Origin: JADGRA01 sp052143535
GTDB taxonomy: Bacteria > Myxococcota > Myxococcia > Myxococcales > Myxococcaceae
Reading direction: 5' to 3'
Assembly: GCA_052143535.1 (NCBI GenBank)
Contig: JBKQSS010000101.1
Span: 12,768 to 76,767, forward strand
DNA: 64,000 nt
Made by a program: the position numbers and the translations under genes. The notes below the pieces were generated by a model. That model searched no databases, was not told the DNA's origin, and worked only from the letters and a program-made list of their open reading frames with translations. Positions 32,559-41,359 of the stretch are shown one piece after another. Numbering within the stretch: position 1 is the stretch's first letter; each line of letters starts with the position of its first letter.

Positions 32559-35150
32559 ATGCGAATCGACCAGTTCACCGTCAAGGCCCAGGAGGCCATC
32601 CAGGCCGGGCAGGCGCTGGCCCGTCGGGCGGGAAACCCCCAGTACGAGCCGGAGCACCTGGCGCTGGCGCTGCTCGACCAGGAGCAGGGCCTGGTGCCGG
32701 CCATCGTCCAGCGGGTGGGCGCCGAGCCCCAGCTGTTGCGCGACCGTCTCCAGGAGGCACTCGGCAAGCTTCCCAAGGTTTCCGGCGGCGAGGGGGCCAC
32801 CCTGTCCCAGCGGCTGCTGAAGCTTTTCGACAAGGCCGAGGACGAGGCCAAGGCGCTGAAGGACGAGTACGTCTCGAGTGAGCACCTGCTGTTGGCCTGT
32901 ATTCAGGACAAGGGCAGCGTGGGGGAAGTCCTCAAGGCCTCAGGCATTACCCATGCCCGCGTCCTCTCGGTGCTGAAGGAGTTACGCGGAGGCCGGCGCG
33001 TCACCTCCCAGGAAGCAGAGGACAGCTACCAGGCCCTCGAGAAGTATGGACGGGACCTCACCGCCGACGCCCGGGCCGGCAAGCTGGACCCGGTCATTGG
33101 CCGGGACGAGGAGATTCGGCGCGTCATCCAGGTGCTCAGCCGCCGCACCAAGAATAACCCCGTCCTGATTGGCGAGCCGGGCGTGGGCAAGACGGCCATC
33201 GTGGAGGGCCTGGCCCGGCGGATGGTGGACGGCGACGTGCCGGAGGGGCTGAAGGACAAGCGGCTGGTGGCGCTGGACCTGGGCGCGATGGTGGCCGGAG
33301 CCAAGTTTCGCGGTGAGTTTGAGGAGCGCCTCAAGGCGGTGCTCCATGAGATTGCCGCCGCGGAGGGCCAAATCATCGTCTTCATCGACGAGTTGCATAC
33401 CCTGGTGGGCGCGGGCAAAGCCGAAGGGGCGATGGACGCTGGCAACATGCTGAAGCCGGCCCTGGCGCGCGGCGAGCTGCACTGCATCGGCGCCACCACC
33501 CTCGACGAGTACCGCAAGTACATCGAGAAGGACGCGGCCCTGGAGCGGCGCTTTCAGCCGGTGATGGTGGGCGAGCCCACCGTCCCGGACACCATCAGCA
33601 TCCTGCGCGGGCTGAAGGAGCGCTACGAGGTGCACCACGGCGTGCGCATCCAGGACGCGGCCCTGGTGGCCGCCGCCACGCTGTCCAACCGCTACATCGC
33701 GGACCGCTTCCTTCCGGACAAGGCCATCGACTTGGTGGACGAGGCGGCCAGTCGGCTGCGCATTGAGATTGACTCCATGCCCACCCCCATCGACGACATC
33801 CGCCGTCGGATTACGCAGCTCGAGATTGAGCGCGAGGGGCTGAAGAAGGAGTCGGACAAGTACGCCCGGGAACGCCTTCAGGCCTTGGAGAAGGAGCTGG
33901 CTGACTTGCGCGAGACGTTTTCCACGCTGAAGGCGCACTGGGAGGCGGAGAAGGGCGCCATCGCCAAAATCCGCGCCGTCAAGGAGAAGCTGGACAAGGC
34001 CCGCACCGAGCAGGCGGCGGCAGAGCGCCAGTCGGACCTCAACCGCGCAGCCGAGCTGAAATTCGGGACCATCCCCGCCCTGGAACGGGAGCTGGAAGAG
34101 CAGAACGCGAAGCTCACTGAGCTCCAGAAGAAGCAGAAGTTTCTCAAGGAGGAAGTGGACGCCGAGGACATTGCCCAGGTGGTGGCCAAGTGGACGCACA
34201 TTCCGGTGTCACGCCTCATGGAGGGGGAGGTCCAGAAGCTCATCCACATGGAGGAGCGGCTGGAAAAGCGCGTGGTGGGGCAGCGGCTGGCCATCGAAGC
34301 GGTGAGCAACGCCATCCGCCGCGCCCGCAGCGGTCTGCAGGACCCCAACCGCCCCATCGGCTCCTTCATCTTCCTCGGGCCAACCGGCGTCGGGAAGACG
34401 GAGACGGCCAAAGCACTGGCCGAGTTCCTCTTCGACGACGAGAACGCCCTCATCCGGCTGGACATGTCCGAGTACATGGAAAAGCATTCCGTCTCCCGTT
34501 TGGTGGGCGCGCCTCCCGGCTACGTGGGCTACGACGAGGGCGGGCAGCTCACCGAGGCGGTCCGCCGGCGTCCCTACTCGGTGGTGCTGCTCGACGAGAT
34601 TGAGAAGGCGCACCCGGACGTCTTCAACGTGCTGCTACAAATTCTCGACGACGGCCGGCTCACCGACAGCCAGGGCCGCACCGTCGACTTCAAGAATACG
34701 GTGCTCATCATGACCTCCAACCTCGGCAGCCAGGGACTGGTGGCCGCCGAGGGCAAGGGCTTTGACGAGGCGGCCCGGGCACGGGTGATGGATGCGCTGC
34801 GCGCCCACTTCCGGCCGGAGTTTCTCAACCGGGTGGACGAAATTGTCATCTTCGAGCCGCTCCAGAAGAGTGACTTGCACCACATTGTGGACATCCAGCT
34901 GGGCCGGCTGCGCAAGCTGCTCGAGGACAAAAAGCTGACGCTGGAAATGACCGACGGGGCGAAGGCCTTCCTCGGCGAGCACGGGTATGACCCGGTGTAC
35001 GGAGCCCGCCCTCTCAAGCGCGCCATCCAGAAGTACCTCCAGGACCCGCTGGCCATGAAGGTGCTCTCCGGCGAGTACCTCCCAGGCGACAGCGTGCGGG
35101 TGGACGCCGGCAAGGGAGAGCTCCGCTTCGGCAAGCCCGTCCGGGCATAG
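32559..35150 (+). CDS. clpB: ATP-dependent disaggregase ClpB
   Basis: Hexameric AAA+ chaperone that, with DnaK, rescues aggregated proteins. 863 residues from ATG 32559 (MRIDQFTVKAQEAIQAGQ), as in other bacteria; the upstream open frame lacks similarity. It has an N domain with two repeats, AAA-1 with Walker A GEPGVGKTA near residue 206 and Walker B VFIDELH, and a coiled middle domain (about 400-530). AAA-2 has Walker A GPTGVGKTE near residue 608, the pore loop GYVGYDEGG and Walker B VLLDEIEKAH. The ClpP-binding IGF/IGL loop of ClpA/ClpX is absent, as expected. All active sites look intact. Confidence 0.97.
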   Translation: MRIDQFTVKAQEAIQAGQALARRAGNPQYEPEHLALALLDQEQGLVPAIVQRVGAEPQLLRDRLQEALGKLPKVSGGEGATLSQRLLKLFDKAEDEAKALKDEYVSSEHLLLACIQDKGSVGEVLKASGITHARVLSVLKELRGGRRVTSQEAEDSYQALEKYGRDLTADARAGKLDPVIGRDEEIRRVIQVLSRRTKNNPVLIGEPGVGKTAIVEGLARRMVDGDVPEGLKDKRLVALDLGAMVAGAKFRGEFEERLKAVLHEIAAAEGQIIVFIDELHTLVGAGKAEGAMDAGNMLKPALARGELHCIGATTLDEYRKYIEKDAALERRFQPVMVGEPTVPDTISILRGLKERYEVHHGVRIQDAALVAAATLSNRYIADRFLPDKAIDLVDEAASRLRIEIDSMPTPIDDIRRRITQLEIEREGLKKESDKYARERLQALEKELADLRETFSTLKAHWEAEKGAIAKIRAVKEKLDKARTEQAAAERQSDLNRAAELKFGTIPALERELEEQNAKLTELQKKQKFLKEEVDAEDIAQVVAKWTHIPVSRLMEGEVQKLIHMEERLEKRVVGQRLAIEAVSNAIRRARSGLQDPNRPIGSFIFLGPTGVGKTETAKALAEFLFDDENALIRLDMSEYMEKHSVSRLVGAPPGYVGYDEGGQLTEAVRRRPYSVVLLDEIEKAHPDVFNVLLQILDDGRLTDSQGRTVDFKNTVLIMTSNLGSQGLVAAEGKGFDEAARARVMDALRAHFRPEFLNRVDEIVIFEPLQKSDLHHIVDIQLGRLRKLLEDKKLTLEMTDGAKAFLGEHGYDPVYGARPLKRAIQKYLQDPLAMKVLSGEYLPGDSVRVDAGKGELRFGKPVRA

Positions 35151-35183
35151 AGCGTCCTTCCAAGAGACGGCCGGGGGCGAGTC

Positions 35184-36110
35184 GTGTCAGAACGACATGC
35201 TGTGGACGTCACCGTCGTCGGGGCCGGCGTCATTGGCCTCACCACCGCCGTGGAGCTGCAGGCCGCTGGGCACCGAGTGCAGGTGGTGGCCGCGGCGAAG
35301 GGAGACGCCACCACCTCCGCTGTGGCCGGGGCGCTGTGGTTTCCCTTTTATGCCGACCCACCGGGGCGGGTGAATGGCTGGGCACGCCGTTCGCGCGAGC
35401 GGCTAGAGGCCCTGGCCCGGGACGTCCCCATCGCAGGTGTGGACGTCCTCACCGCGTACGAGGCAGCCGGCGGGGCCGAGGCGCCCTGGTGGGCCCCCAG
35501 CGTGCCAGACCTCACTCACGTCGACAGCTCCCCACTCGGGTGTCCGGCCTGGCGCTTCTCTGCCCCGAGGGTGGAGCCGGCGCTTTTCCTCGGGTGGCTC
35601 GAGGGACAGCTGCAACGGCCCATTCACGCTGAAAAGGTGACGTCCCTCGAGGCGGTGGAGGGCGAGGTGGTGGTGCACTGCGCCGGCCTCGGGGCGCGCG
35701 CCCTGGCCGGCGACGCTTCTCTCCAGGCGGTGTACGGCCAGGTGCTGTTGGTGGCGCCCGGGGAGCTCGACACTGGGCTCTCTCTGGCGGACGCGCGCGA
35801 CGAGTCGGCCATGCTGTACAGCATCCCCCGGCGCCGGGACGTCGTCCTCGGCGGCTGCGCCCTGCCCTGCCCCGACCAGCAGTCCCTTACTCCGGACCCG
35901 GTGCTGCGGGAACTCATCCTCGAGCGCGCCCGCGCCTCGGGGCTCCGGCACGGGCCCGTCCTCGGTGAGCGCGCGGGGCTACGGCCGTACCGGCCCTCGG
36001 TGCGACTCGAGCGGGAGGGCCGCGTCATTCACAACTACGGCCACGGCGGCGCCGGCTATACGCTGGCCTATGGGTGCGCCGAGGGCGTGGTTGAGTTGCT
36101 CAGTCGTTGA
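35184..36110 (+). CDS. FAD-dependent D-amino-acid oxidase family protein
   Basis: 308 residues from GTG 35184. N-terminal FAD-binding fold VTVVGAGVIGLTTAVEL, the DAO-type ASVAGALWFPF equivalent (TSAVAGALWFPFYADPPG), and the C-terminal signature INxYGHGGxGYT-like HNYGHGGAGYTLAYGCAEG. An Arg in LRPYRPSVRLE is placed like the substrate-carboxylate Arg of DAO. Related enzymes deaminate D-amino acids to keto acids with H2O2 release. 33 bases after clpB on the same strand; convergent with truA. Confidence 0.87.
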   Translation: MSERHAVDVTVVGAGVIGLTTAVELQAAGHRVQVVAAAKGDATTSAVAGALWFPFYADPPGRVNGWARRSRERLEALARDVPIAGVDVLTAYEAAGGAEAPWWAPSVPDLTHVDSSPLGCPAWRFSAPRVEPALFLGWLEGQLQRPIHAEKVTSLEAVEGEVVVHCAGLGARALAGDASLQAVYGQVLLVAPGELDTGLSLADARDESAMLYSIPRRRDVVLGGCALPCPDQQSLTPDPVLRELILERARASGLRHGPVLGERAGLRPYRPSVRLEREGRVIHNYGHGGAGYTLAYGCAEGVVELLSR

Positions 36111-36253
36111 GCAGAGCAACTGCAAGCCGGCTGGACTCTCGGAGACCCGAGTTGCGTGCCAGGAGACCTGGCGCGGCCAAGCCCTGGACCGTGTTTGCCT
36201 CGCCCCGGGGCCGAACGGCACCCTCCTCCTTCTGTCGTCCCCCGGCGACCGGC

Positions 36254-36994
36254 CTACTCTGGGTAGCGCACCTCCACCAGCACCAGCCCCTGGGGCGGAG
36301 CGGTAGGGCCCGCTTGGGTCCGGTCGCGCGAGGCCAGCACCTCGGCCACCCAGGAGACGGGCCGCCGGCCGCGCCCCACTTCCACCAGCGAGCCGACAAT
36401 GTTGCGCACCATGTGCTTGAGGAAGGCCGTCCCCTCCACCTCGAATTGCACGACGTCTAAGGAGGAGACGAGGGCCAGCTCGCGCAGGGAGCGCAGTGTC
36501 GTCCGCGCCTCGCAGTTGGAAGCCCGAAAGGCGGAGAAGTCGTGGCTGCCCACCAGCGGTCGGGCCGCCTCGTCCATGGCGGCCACGTCCAAGGGGGCGA
36601 AAAGCTCCCAGTGCGTCCGCCGGCGCAGGGGCGAGCGGACCGGCCGGTTGGAGATGAGGTAGCGGTAGCGTTTGCCGAGGCTGTCGCGCCGCGGCTCGAA
36701 GCCCTCGGACACCTCAACCGCCGCCACCACCGAGATGTCCTCGGGTAAAAGCGCCGAAAGGCCCCGGAGGTAGGCCGTCAAGGGAAGCGTCCTTGGTGCC
36801 GTGAAGGCCACCACCTGCCCCAGTGCATGGACGCCGGCGTCGGTGCGGCTGGCGGCCAGGGTGGACACCTCCCTGCCCAAAAGCTCGCCCAAGGCCCGCT
36901 CCACCACCTCTTGCACCGAGAGGCCGTTGAGTTGGCGCTGCCAGCCGACGTAGGCCGTGCCCTCGTACTCCAGCGTCAGCTTGAGACGAGGCAT
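36254..36994 (-). CDS. truA: tRNA pseudouridine synthase A
   Basis: Makes pseudouridine at positions 38-40 of tRNA anticodon stems. 246 residues. Opening LTLEYEGTAYVGWQRQ, catalytic Asp in ASRTDAGVHALGQV (near residue 52), FEPRRDSLGKRYRYLISN, HDFSAFRAS, and the C-terminal FLKHMVRNIVGSLVEVG are all family marks. Its ATG follows the stop of the upstream kinase gene with no gap (TAA then ATG), so it is probably the last gene of a minus-strand operon. Confidence 0.96.
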   Translation of the reverse strand: MPRLKLTLEYEGTAYVGWQRQLNGLSVQEVVERALGELLGREVSTLAASRTDAGVHALGQVVAFTAPRTLPLTAYLRGLSALLPEDISVVAAVEVSEGFEPRRDSLGKRYRYLISNRPVRSPLRRRTHWELFAPLDVAAMDEAARPLVGSHDFSAFRASNCEARTTLRSLRELALVSSLDVVQFEVEGTAFLKHMVRNIVGSLVEVGRGRRPVSWVAEVLASRDRTQAGPTAPPQGLVLVEVRYPE

Positions 36995-38137
36995 TTAGCG
37001 GTACTTGAGCCAGTCGCGGAGCACGTCCCGCGCCAGCTCCTCGGCGCCCAGTCCATGACGCTCGGCCACGGCCTGCAGCGCCCGGCGTTCTGACTCCCCG
37101 AGCGTCACCTCCAGCGGCGCGCCGTCCATGGCCGGGACGCCGTTGCCGTCGAGCGGCGCGTCCAGCCGCCGTGCCAGCCGGGCGCGCTCTTCGTCCAACT
37201 CGCCGGCGAAAAGCTGCTTGAGAAAGTTGGACAGATGGATGCTCGACGGGCGGAAGGGGAATTGCCCCATCACCCGCTCCAAGTCCCGTTGCATGTCCCA
37301 GGCAGAGCCGTAGCGCTTCTCTCGGTCCTTCTCCAGGGCCCGCATCACCACTTGCTCCACCGCCGGCGGAATGTCCGGCTTGAAGTAGGAGGGGCCGTAA
37401 ATTTTCCCATCGGTGATGGACTTGAGGACAGCCACCTCCGAGTCGCCGGTGAAGAGGCGGTAGCCAGTGAGCCACTCGTAGAGGACGACCCCGAGCGAGA
37501 AAATGTCGCTGCGCTGGTCGAGCGGCTGTCCGAGGCATTGCTCGGGACTCATGTAGGCCAGCTTCCCCTTAATTTCGCCGGCCTGGGTTTGCCCCACCTG
37601 TCCGCGCGCCTTGGCGATGCCGAAGTCCAGCACCTTCACCATGCCATCGAAGGAGACGAAGACGTTTTCCGGCGTCACGTCGCGGTGGACAATGTGCAGC
37701 GCGTTGCCCCAGGCGTCGGCCTTCTGGTGCGCGTAGTAGAGGCCCTCGCACACCGAGGCAGCAATCTTCAGCGCATAGACATGCGGAAAGGGAATCCCCA
37801 ACGCGGCCGCTTTGGGAATAATACGCGCCATGTCGCGGCCGAAGAGGTACTCCATGGCGATGAAGTAGTTGTCGCCGATGCGCCCCAATTCATGAATTTG
37901 CACAATGTTGGGGTGGGTGAGTTGCGAGGCGAGCCGGGCCTCGTTGAGGAACATGGTGACGAAGCCCTCCACCCGGGTGAGGCTGGGCAGGATGCGCTTG
38001 ATGACGAGCGTCTTCTCGAAGCCCTCCATTCCGGCCTGTCGGGCGAGAAAAATTTCGGCCATGCCTCCCACCGCCAGCCGGTCAAGGAGGGTGTATTTCC
38101 CGAAGCGGGCGGGGGCTGGCGAGTCAGGCGCGCTCAC
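36995..38137 (-). CDS. Ser/Thr protein kinase
   Basis: 380 residues from GTG 38137, overlapping the upstream methyltransferase stop as GTGA. A Hanks-type kinase domain covers about residues 12-285: LAVGGMAEIFLAR glycine loop, LVIKRIL lysine, VHRDVTPENVFVS catalytic loop, KVLDFGIAKA, GKLAYMSPEQ. No transmembrane helix, so it is cytoplasmic. The C-terminal 95 residues end in a short helical ARDVLRDWLKYR. Sandwiched between an rRNA methyltransferase and truA; whether it regulates translation factors is an open guess from position. Confidence 0.93.
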   Translation of the reverse strand: MSAPDSPAPARFGKYTLLDRLAVGGMAEIFLARQAGMEGFEKTLVIKRILPSLTRVEGFVTMFLNEARLASQLTHPNIVQIHELGRIGDNYFIAMEYLFGRDMARIIPKAAALGIPFPHVYALKIAASVCEGLYYAHQKADAWGNALHIVHRDVTPENVFVSFDGMVKVLDFGIAKARGQVGQTQAGEIKGKLAYMSPEQCLGQPLDQRSDIFSLGVVLYEWLTGYRLFTGDSEVAVLKSITDGKIYGPSYFKPDIPPAVEQVVMRALEKDREKRYGSAWDMQRDLERVMGQFPFRPSSIHLSNFLKQLFAGELDEERARLARRLDAPLDGNGVPAMDGAPLEVTLGESERRALQAVAERHGLGAEELARDVLRDWLKYR

Positions 38138-39126
38138 GCTTGCAAGGCTAGCGCATTGGCGTCGAGCCGCAGCACCTCCACCTTGAGAGTCGCCGGCTCG
38201 CCGGCAGCGCGAGGGAAGTCCACCAGGGAGGCGCCCAGTCGCGCCACGCGGCGCCCGACGCGCCCGGAGGAGGCCAGCCCCTGTTGCACCAAAGCCGCAA
38301 AGCGCTCCACGGAAAGGCTTTGCTGGTTGCAGCAGGCAATGAGGAGCCCTCCTGGGGCCACCACCGCGGCGGCCCGGGCCACCAGCACTGGCGTGTCTCG
38401 GGCGACGGTGAAAGGGCCAGAGGGGCCGCGGGCGAAGGCGGGCGGGTCCAGCACCACCGAGGAGAAGGTGCGCCCAGCCCGGGCCAGCCGCCGCAGCCAG
38501 GCGAAGACGTCGCCCGGCAGCGCTTCAGCCACCTGGGCGTTGAGCGCCGCATTCTCCAGGGCCCAGCCCAGGGCGCGTTTGCTCAAGTCGACATTGGCGG
38601 CCGCCCTGGCGCCGCCGGCGAGGGCGGCGACGGCGAAACCCCCGGTGTAGGCAAAGCAGTTGAGCAGCGTCATTCCTTCGGCATGGGCCCGAAGGAAGGC
38701 CCGCGTGTCGCGCATGTCCAAGTAAAGCCCCACCGCCAGTCCCTCGGCCGGGCGAATGCGGAAGACGAGGCCCCCCTCCAGCACGTCCACCGTCTCCAGT
38801 GGGGAGCCATAGGCCGGGCGGGAGGGGGCGCGGGCACGGACGTCCTCCGGCAGAAGACGGCTCGCCGAGCGCGGGCGGCGCTTCACGTACACCGCACGGG
38901 GGGCGCACTCGGCGACGAGCGCCTCGAGGAGTGGCCCAGCCTCTTGCTGGGTGTAGAGCGCCAACACCAGGACGTCTCCGAAGACGTCCACGGTGGCACC
39001 GGCAAAGCCGTCGGCGACTCCGTTGACCAGCCGGTAGGCCGTGGTGCGTCCGTTGGCGAGAAGCGGCTCGCGTCGCTCGGCCGCCCGGCGGAGTTGGGCG
39101 CGTAGCCCCCGCTCAGCGCCGCGCAC
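38134..39126 (-). CDS. RlmI-like class I rRNA methyltransferase
   Basis: 330 residues from GTG 39126. It has the SAM-binding fold LLNCFAYTGGFAVAALAGGA, VDLSKRALGWALEN, and the cytosine/RNA methylase motif VVLDPPAFARG; CNQQSLS replaces the usual CSxH segment. E. coli RlmI (396 residues, m5C1962 of 23S rRNA) has an N-terminal PUA domain, which seems absent here; the protein begins at the middle domain. Substrate is thus likely rRNA but not certain. Its start lies within the last 14 bases of the amidohydrolase gene. Confidence 0.87.
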   Translation of the reverse strand: MRGAERGLRAQLRRAAERREPLLANGRTTAYRLVNGVADGFAGATVDVFGDVLVLALYTQQEAGPLLEALVAECAPRAVYVKRRPRSASRLLPEDVRARAPSRPAYGSPLETVDVLEGGLVFRIRPAEGLAVGLYLDMRDTRAFLRAHAEGMTLLNCFAYTGGFAVAALAGGARAAANVDLSKRALGWALENAALNAQVAEALPGDVFAWLRRLARAGRTFSSVVLDPPAFARGPSGPFTVARDTPVLVARAAAVVAPGGLLIACCNQQSLSVERFAALVQQGLASSGRVGRRVARLGASLVDFPRAAGEPATLKVEVLRLDANALALQA

Positions 39127-40324
39127 GCCGGACCGCCACCGCCTCGCGCTCGAGCTCCAGGGCGTCTGCGCCCAGCAGCTGGCCGTCGCGCAGCACCACC
39201 CTGCCCGCCACCACCGTCCAGGCCACCGGCGCCCGACTCACCTCGGCCGCCACCTCGGCCGTCCAGACGTCCTCGGCGGGCAGCAGGTCCAAGAGGACCA
39301 GGTCGCCCAGCCCGCCGTCGACGACGCGGCCGGCGGGCGCGCCGTAGACGTCCGAGACGAGGTCCGCCCCACCGCCATGGAGGAGTGCCGGGACGAGCTC
39401 CTCCGCCCACAGTCGCCCCAGCCGTCCCGCCTTGCGCCCCATCGCCAGGGCGGCGTCCCACTGCTGGGGAAGGGTGCCCAGCCCGGAGGTGCCGAGCGCC
39501 ACCCGGTGCTCGGGAATCCACAGCGCCTCAAAGCCGTGTCCCTCCGTGAGGAGGTCCCGCAGCGGGCACCAGGCCACCAGCACGCCTTTCTCGGCGAGCA
39601 CCCGCGCCTCGTGCGCGTCAACGCAACGCGCGTGCGCAGCCACCGTCCTTGGACCGAGCAGCCCGTGGCGCGCCAGCCGCTCCACGCTGCGCACTCCGTA
39701 CTTCTGGTAGTTGAGGACCAAGTCCTCGTCGGTTTCCGCCAAGGCGAGGTGCACCACCGACTCTGCCGCGGCGCTCGCACCGGCCAGACGGGCCAACAGC
39801 GGCTCAGGAGCATCCGCCAGGCGCGAAAGGCCCACCGCCCCCCGCACCAGCGGGTGTTCCGACCAGGCCCTCAAGAAGTCCATGTTGGCCTCGAGCGGCC
39901 CCTGCCAGCCCTCGCCCCCGGTGGCGTGCGAGGCCACCAGGCGAATGCCGAGGCGCTCGGCGGTGAGGGCCTCCATGGCCAGCGCCTCGGCGGGCTGCTC
40001 CACCGAGGCGAGGTGCTCGAAGGTGCAGGTGACGCCCGAGCGCAGGGCACGTGCCAGCGCGGCGGCGGCGAGCGCCTCCACCTCGGAGGCGGTCCACCGG
40101 GCCGGGGAGGCGAGAGCTCCAGTGAGGCGGGCATGGGCGTCGACGCGGCCCGGCACCAACAGACGGCCCCGGGCATCCACCGCCCAGTCTCCAGGAAGCA
40201 CCGGGACGCCCGCGTCCGGGCCAACATGAGAGACCCGAGTTCCCTCCACCACCACCACGCGGCCCTGCGCGAGGCGTTCCCCCTCGAGCAGCGTGCAGTT
40301 CTTGAAGAGGAGCCGTCCGTCCAT
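39113..40324 (-). CDS. Amidohydrolase-family pseudoenzyme (SsnA/TRZ-like)
   Basis: 403 residues from ATG 40324; the open frame further upstream is antisense to mrpA. Overall layout is that of SsnA/chlorohydrolase amidohydrolases: a small beta domain, TIM barrel, and a closing beta segment (VAWTVVAGRVVLRDGQLLG). The metal site is eroded. HxH reads HAR in GRVDAHARL. The next ligand segment (HxHVAE in relatives) reads HLALAE, so the ligand His is Ala. The final Asp (GNDG/GTDG) is Ser in LGTSGLG. One His remains in VAAHARCVD. Probably not a hydrolase. Divergent from mrpA with 53 bases between. Confidence 0.8.
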   Translation of the reverse strand: MDGRLLFKNCTLLEGERLAQGRVVVVEGTRVSHVGPDAGVPVLPGDWAVDARGRLLVPGRVDAHARLTGALASPARWTASEVEALAAAALARALRSGVTCTFEHLASVEQPAEALAMEALTAERLGIRLVASHATGGEGWQGPLEANMDFLRAWSEHPLVRGAVGLSRLADAPEPLLARLAGASAAAESVVHLALAETDEDLVLNYQKYGVRSVERLARHGLLGPRTVAAHARCVDAHEARVLAEKGVLVAWCPLRDLLTEGHGFEALWIPEHRVALGTSGLGTLPQQWDAALAMGRKAGRLGRLWAEELVPALLHGGGADLVSDVYGAPAGRVVDGGLGDLVLLDLLPAEDVWTAEVAAEVSRAPVAWTVVAGRVVLRDGQLLGADALELEREAVAVRRARR

Positions 40325-40377
40325 TCGCGTGCGCGGGCCAGCCGGTCCAGCGTAACCTTTCGGGCCCAGCGCTCGCC

Positions 40378-41346
40378 ATGGACATTCCCCTGCCCGACGC
40401 CTTGGCACACCTCCGCTGGGGTCAGGACTTGCGCTTGGCCGAGGTGCGTGGACAGTGCCCGGTGCTGCAGCGCCTCGGCCGGCTAAAGGTGGGGGAGACC
40501 CTGGCCTCGGCGCTCGAGGTGGACGAGAGCCGGGCCAGGAGTCTCGACGCGCTGGCCCTCGGCGGCGGCGTGGAATTCCTCCGCGTCGGCGGCGGAGAGT
40601 CGGGCGGCTGGGTGCGGCTGTGGTTGTCTTCCTCACAAGGGCTGCGTCATGCCTGGGTGCTGGACCTCGAGGCGGTGCTGCACCAGGCGCCGCCGTTGCA
40701 AATCTCCCGGCTGTCCTCGGCCCTCAGCCATGAGCTCCGCAATCCCCTCTCCAGCGTGAAGCTGTCGGTACAAACCCTGGCGCGAAACCCGGAGCTCTCG
40801 GCACGGGACCAGCGCCGGCTCACCATTGCCCAGCGGGAAATTCGCACCCTGGAACGAATGCTCACCATGCTGGCCGAGTACGGGCGGGACCGCCCGGTGA
40901 CGCTGGAGGCGGTGGGGCTGAGGGAGCTGGTGGCGCGGGCGGTCGAGGCCATCTCCTCGGAGCTCAAAGGACGCCAGCAGTCGGTACAGGTGGACGCCCC
41001 GGCGAGCCTGCCAGCGGTGCGCGCCGACGCCCACCGCACCTGGCCGGTGCTGTCGCAGTTGTTGCTCAACGTGGCCGCCGCCCTCCCAGAGGGCGCCAAG
41101 GTCGAGGTGAAGCTGCTGTCGCGCCCGGGCGGAGGCGCCTTGCTGACGGTGCGGGACTTGGCCACCACCCTGTCGGTCGAGGAGCAGGCCCAGGCCTTCG
41201 AGCCGTTCGGTTCCCGGCTGGCGCGGGGGGCCGGGCTGTCGCTGGCCGCACTGCGACAAGTCATGCTGCACCAGGAAGGCCGCGCCGAGGTGCACACGGA
41301 CGAAAAGCCTGGCACCCTCTTCACCCTAGTCTTCGCCCCAGGCTGA
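40378..41346 (+). CDS. mrpA: Histidine kinase MrpA of the mrp developmental locus
   Basis: 322 residues, no membrane helix, so cytoplasmic. N-terminal about 100 residues are an unassigned sensor. H-box ALSHELRNPLSS with His near 118 and a helical dimerisation region are well kept. The ATPase half is poor: the N-box LSQLLLNVAAAL keeps an Asn, but the G1 box (DxGxG) reads RDLATTL and G2 reads RGAGLSLAAL. Gene order kinase - NtrC-type regulator - Crp-type regulator equals mrpA-mrpB-mrpC of Myxococcus xanthus, in which MrpA is considered to act on MrpB. Identification rests on this order and on the MrpC-like third protein. Confidence 0.82.
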   Translation: MDIPLPDALAHLRWGQDLRLAEVRGQCPVLQRLGRLKVGETLASALEVDESRARSLDALALGGGVEFLRVGGGESGGWVRLWLSSSQGLRHAWVLDLEAVLHQAPPLQISRLSSALSHELRNPLSSVKLSVQTLARNPELSARDQRRLTIAQREIRTLERMLTMLAEYGRDRPVTLEAVGLRELVARAVEAISSELKGRQQSVQVDAPASLPAVRADAHRTWPVLSQLLLNVAAALPEGAKVEVKLLSRPGGGALLTVRDLATTLSVEEQAQAFEPFGSRLARGAGLSLAALRQVMLHQEGRAEVHTDEKPGTLFTLVFAPG

Positions 41347-41359
41347 AACGCAGAAAGCC

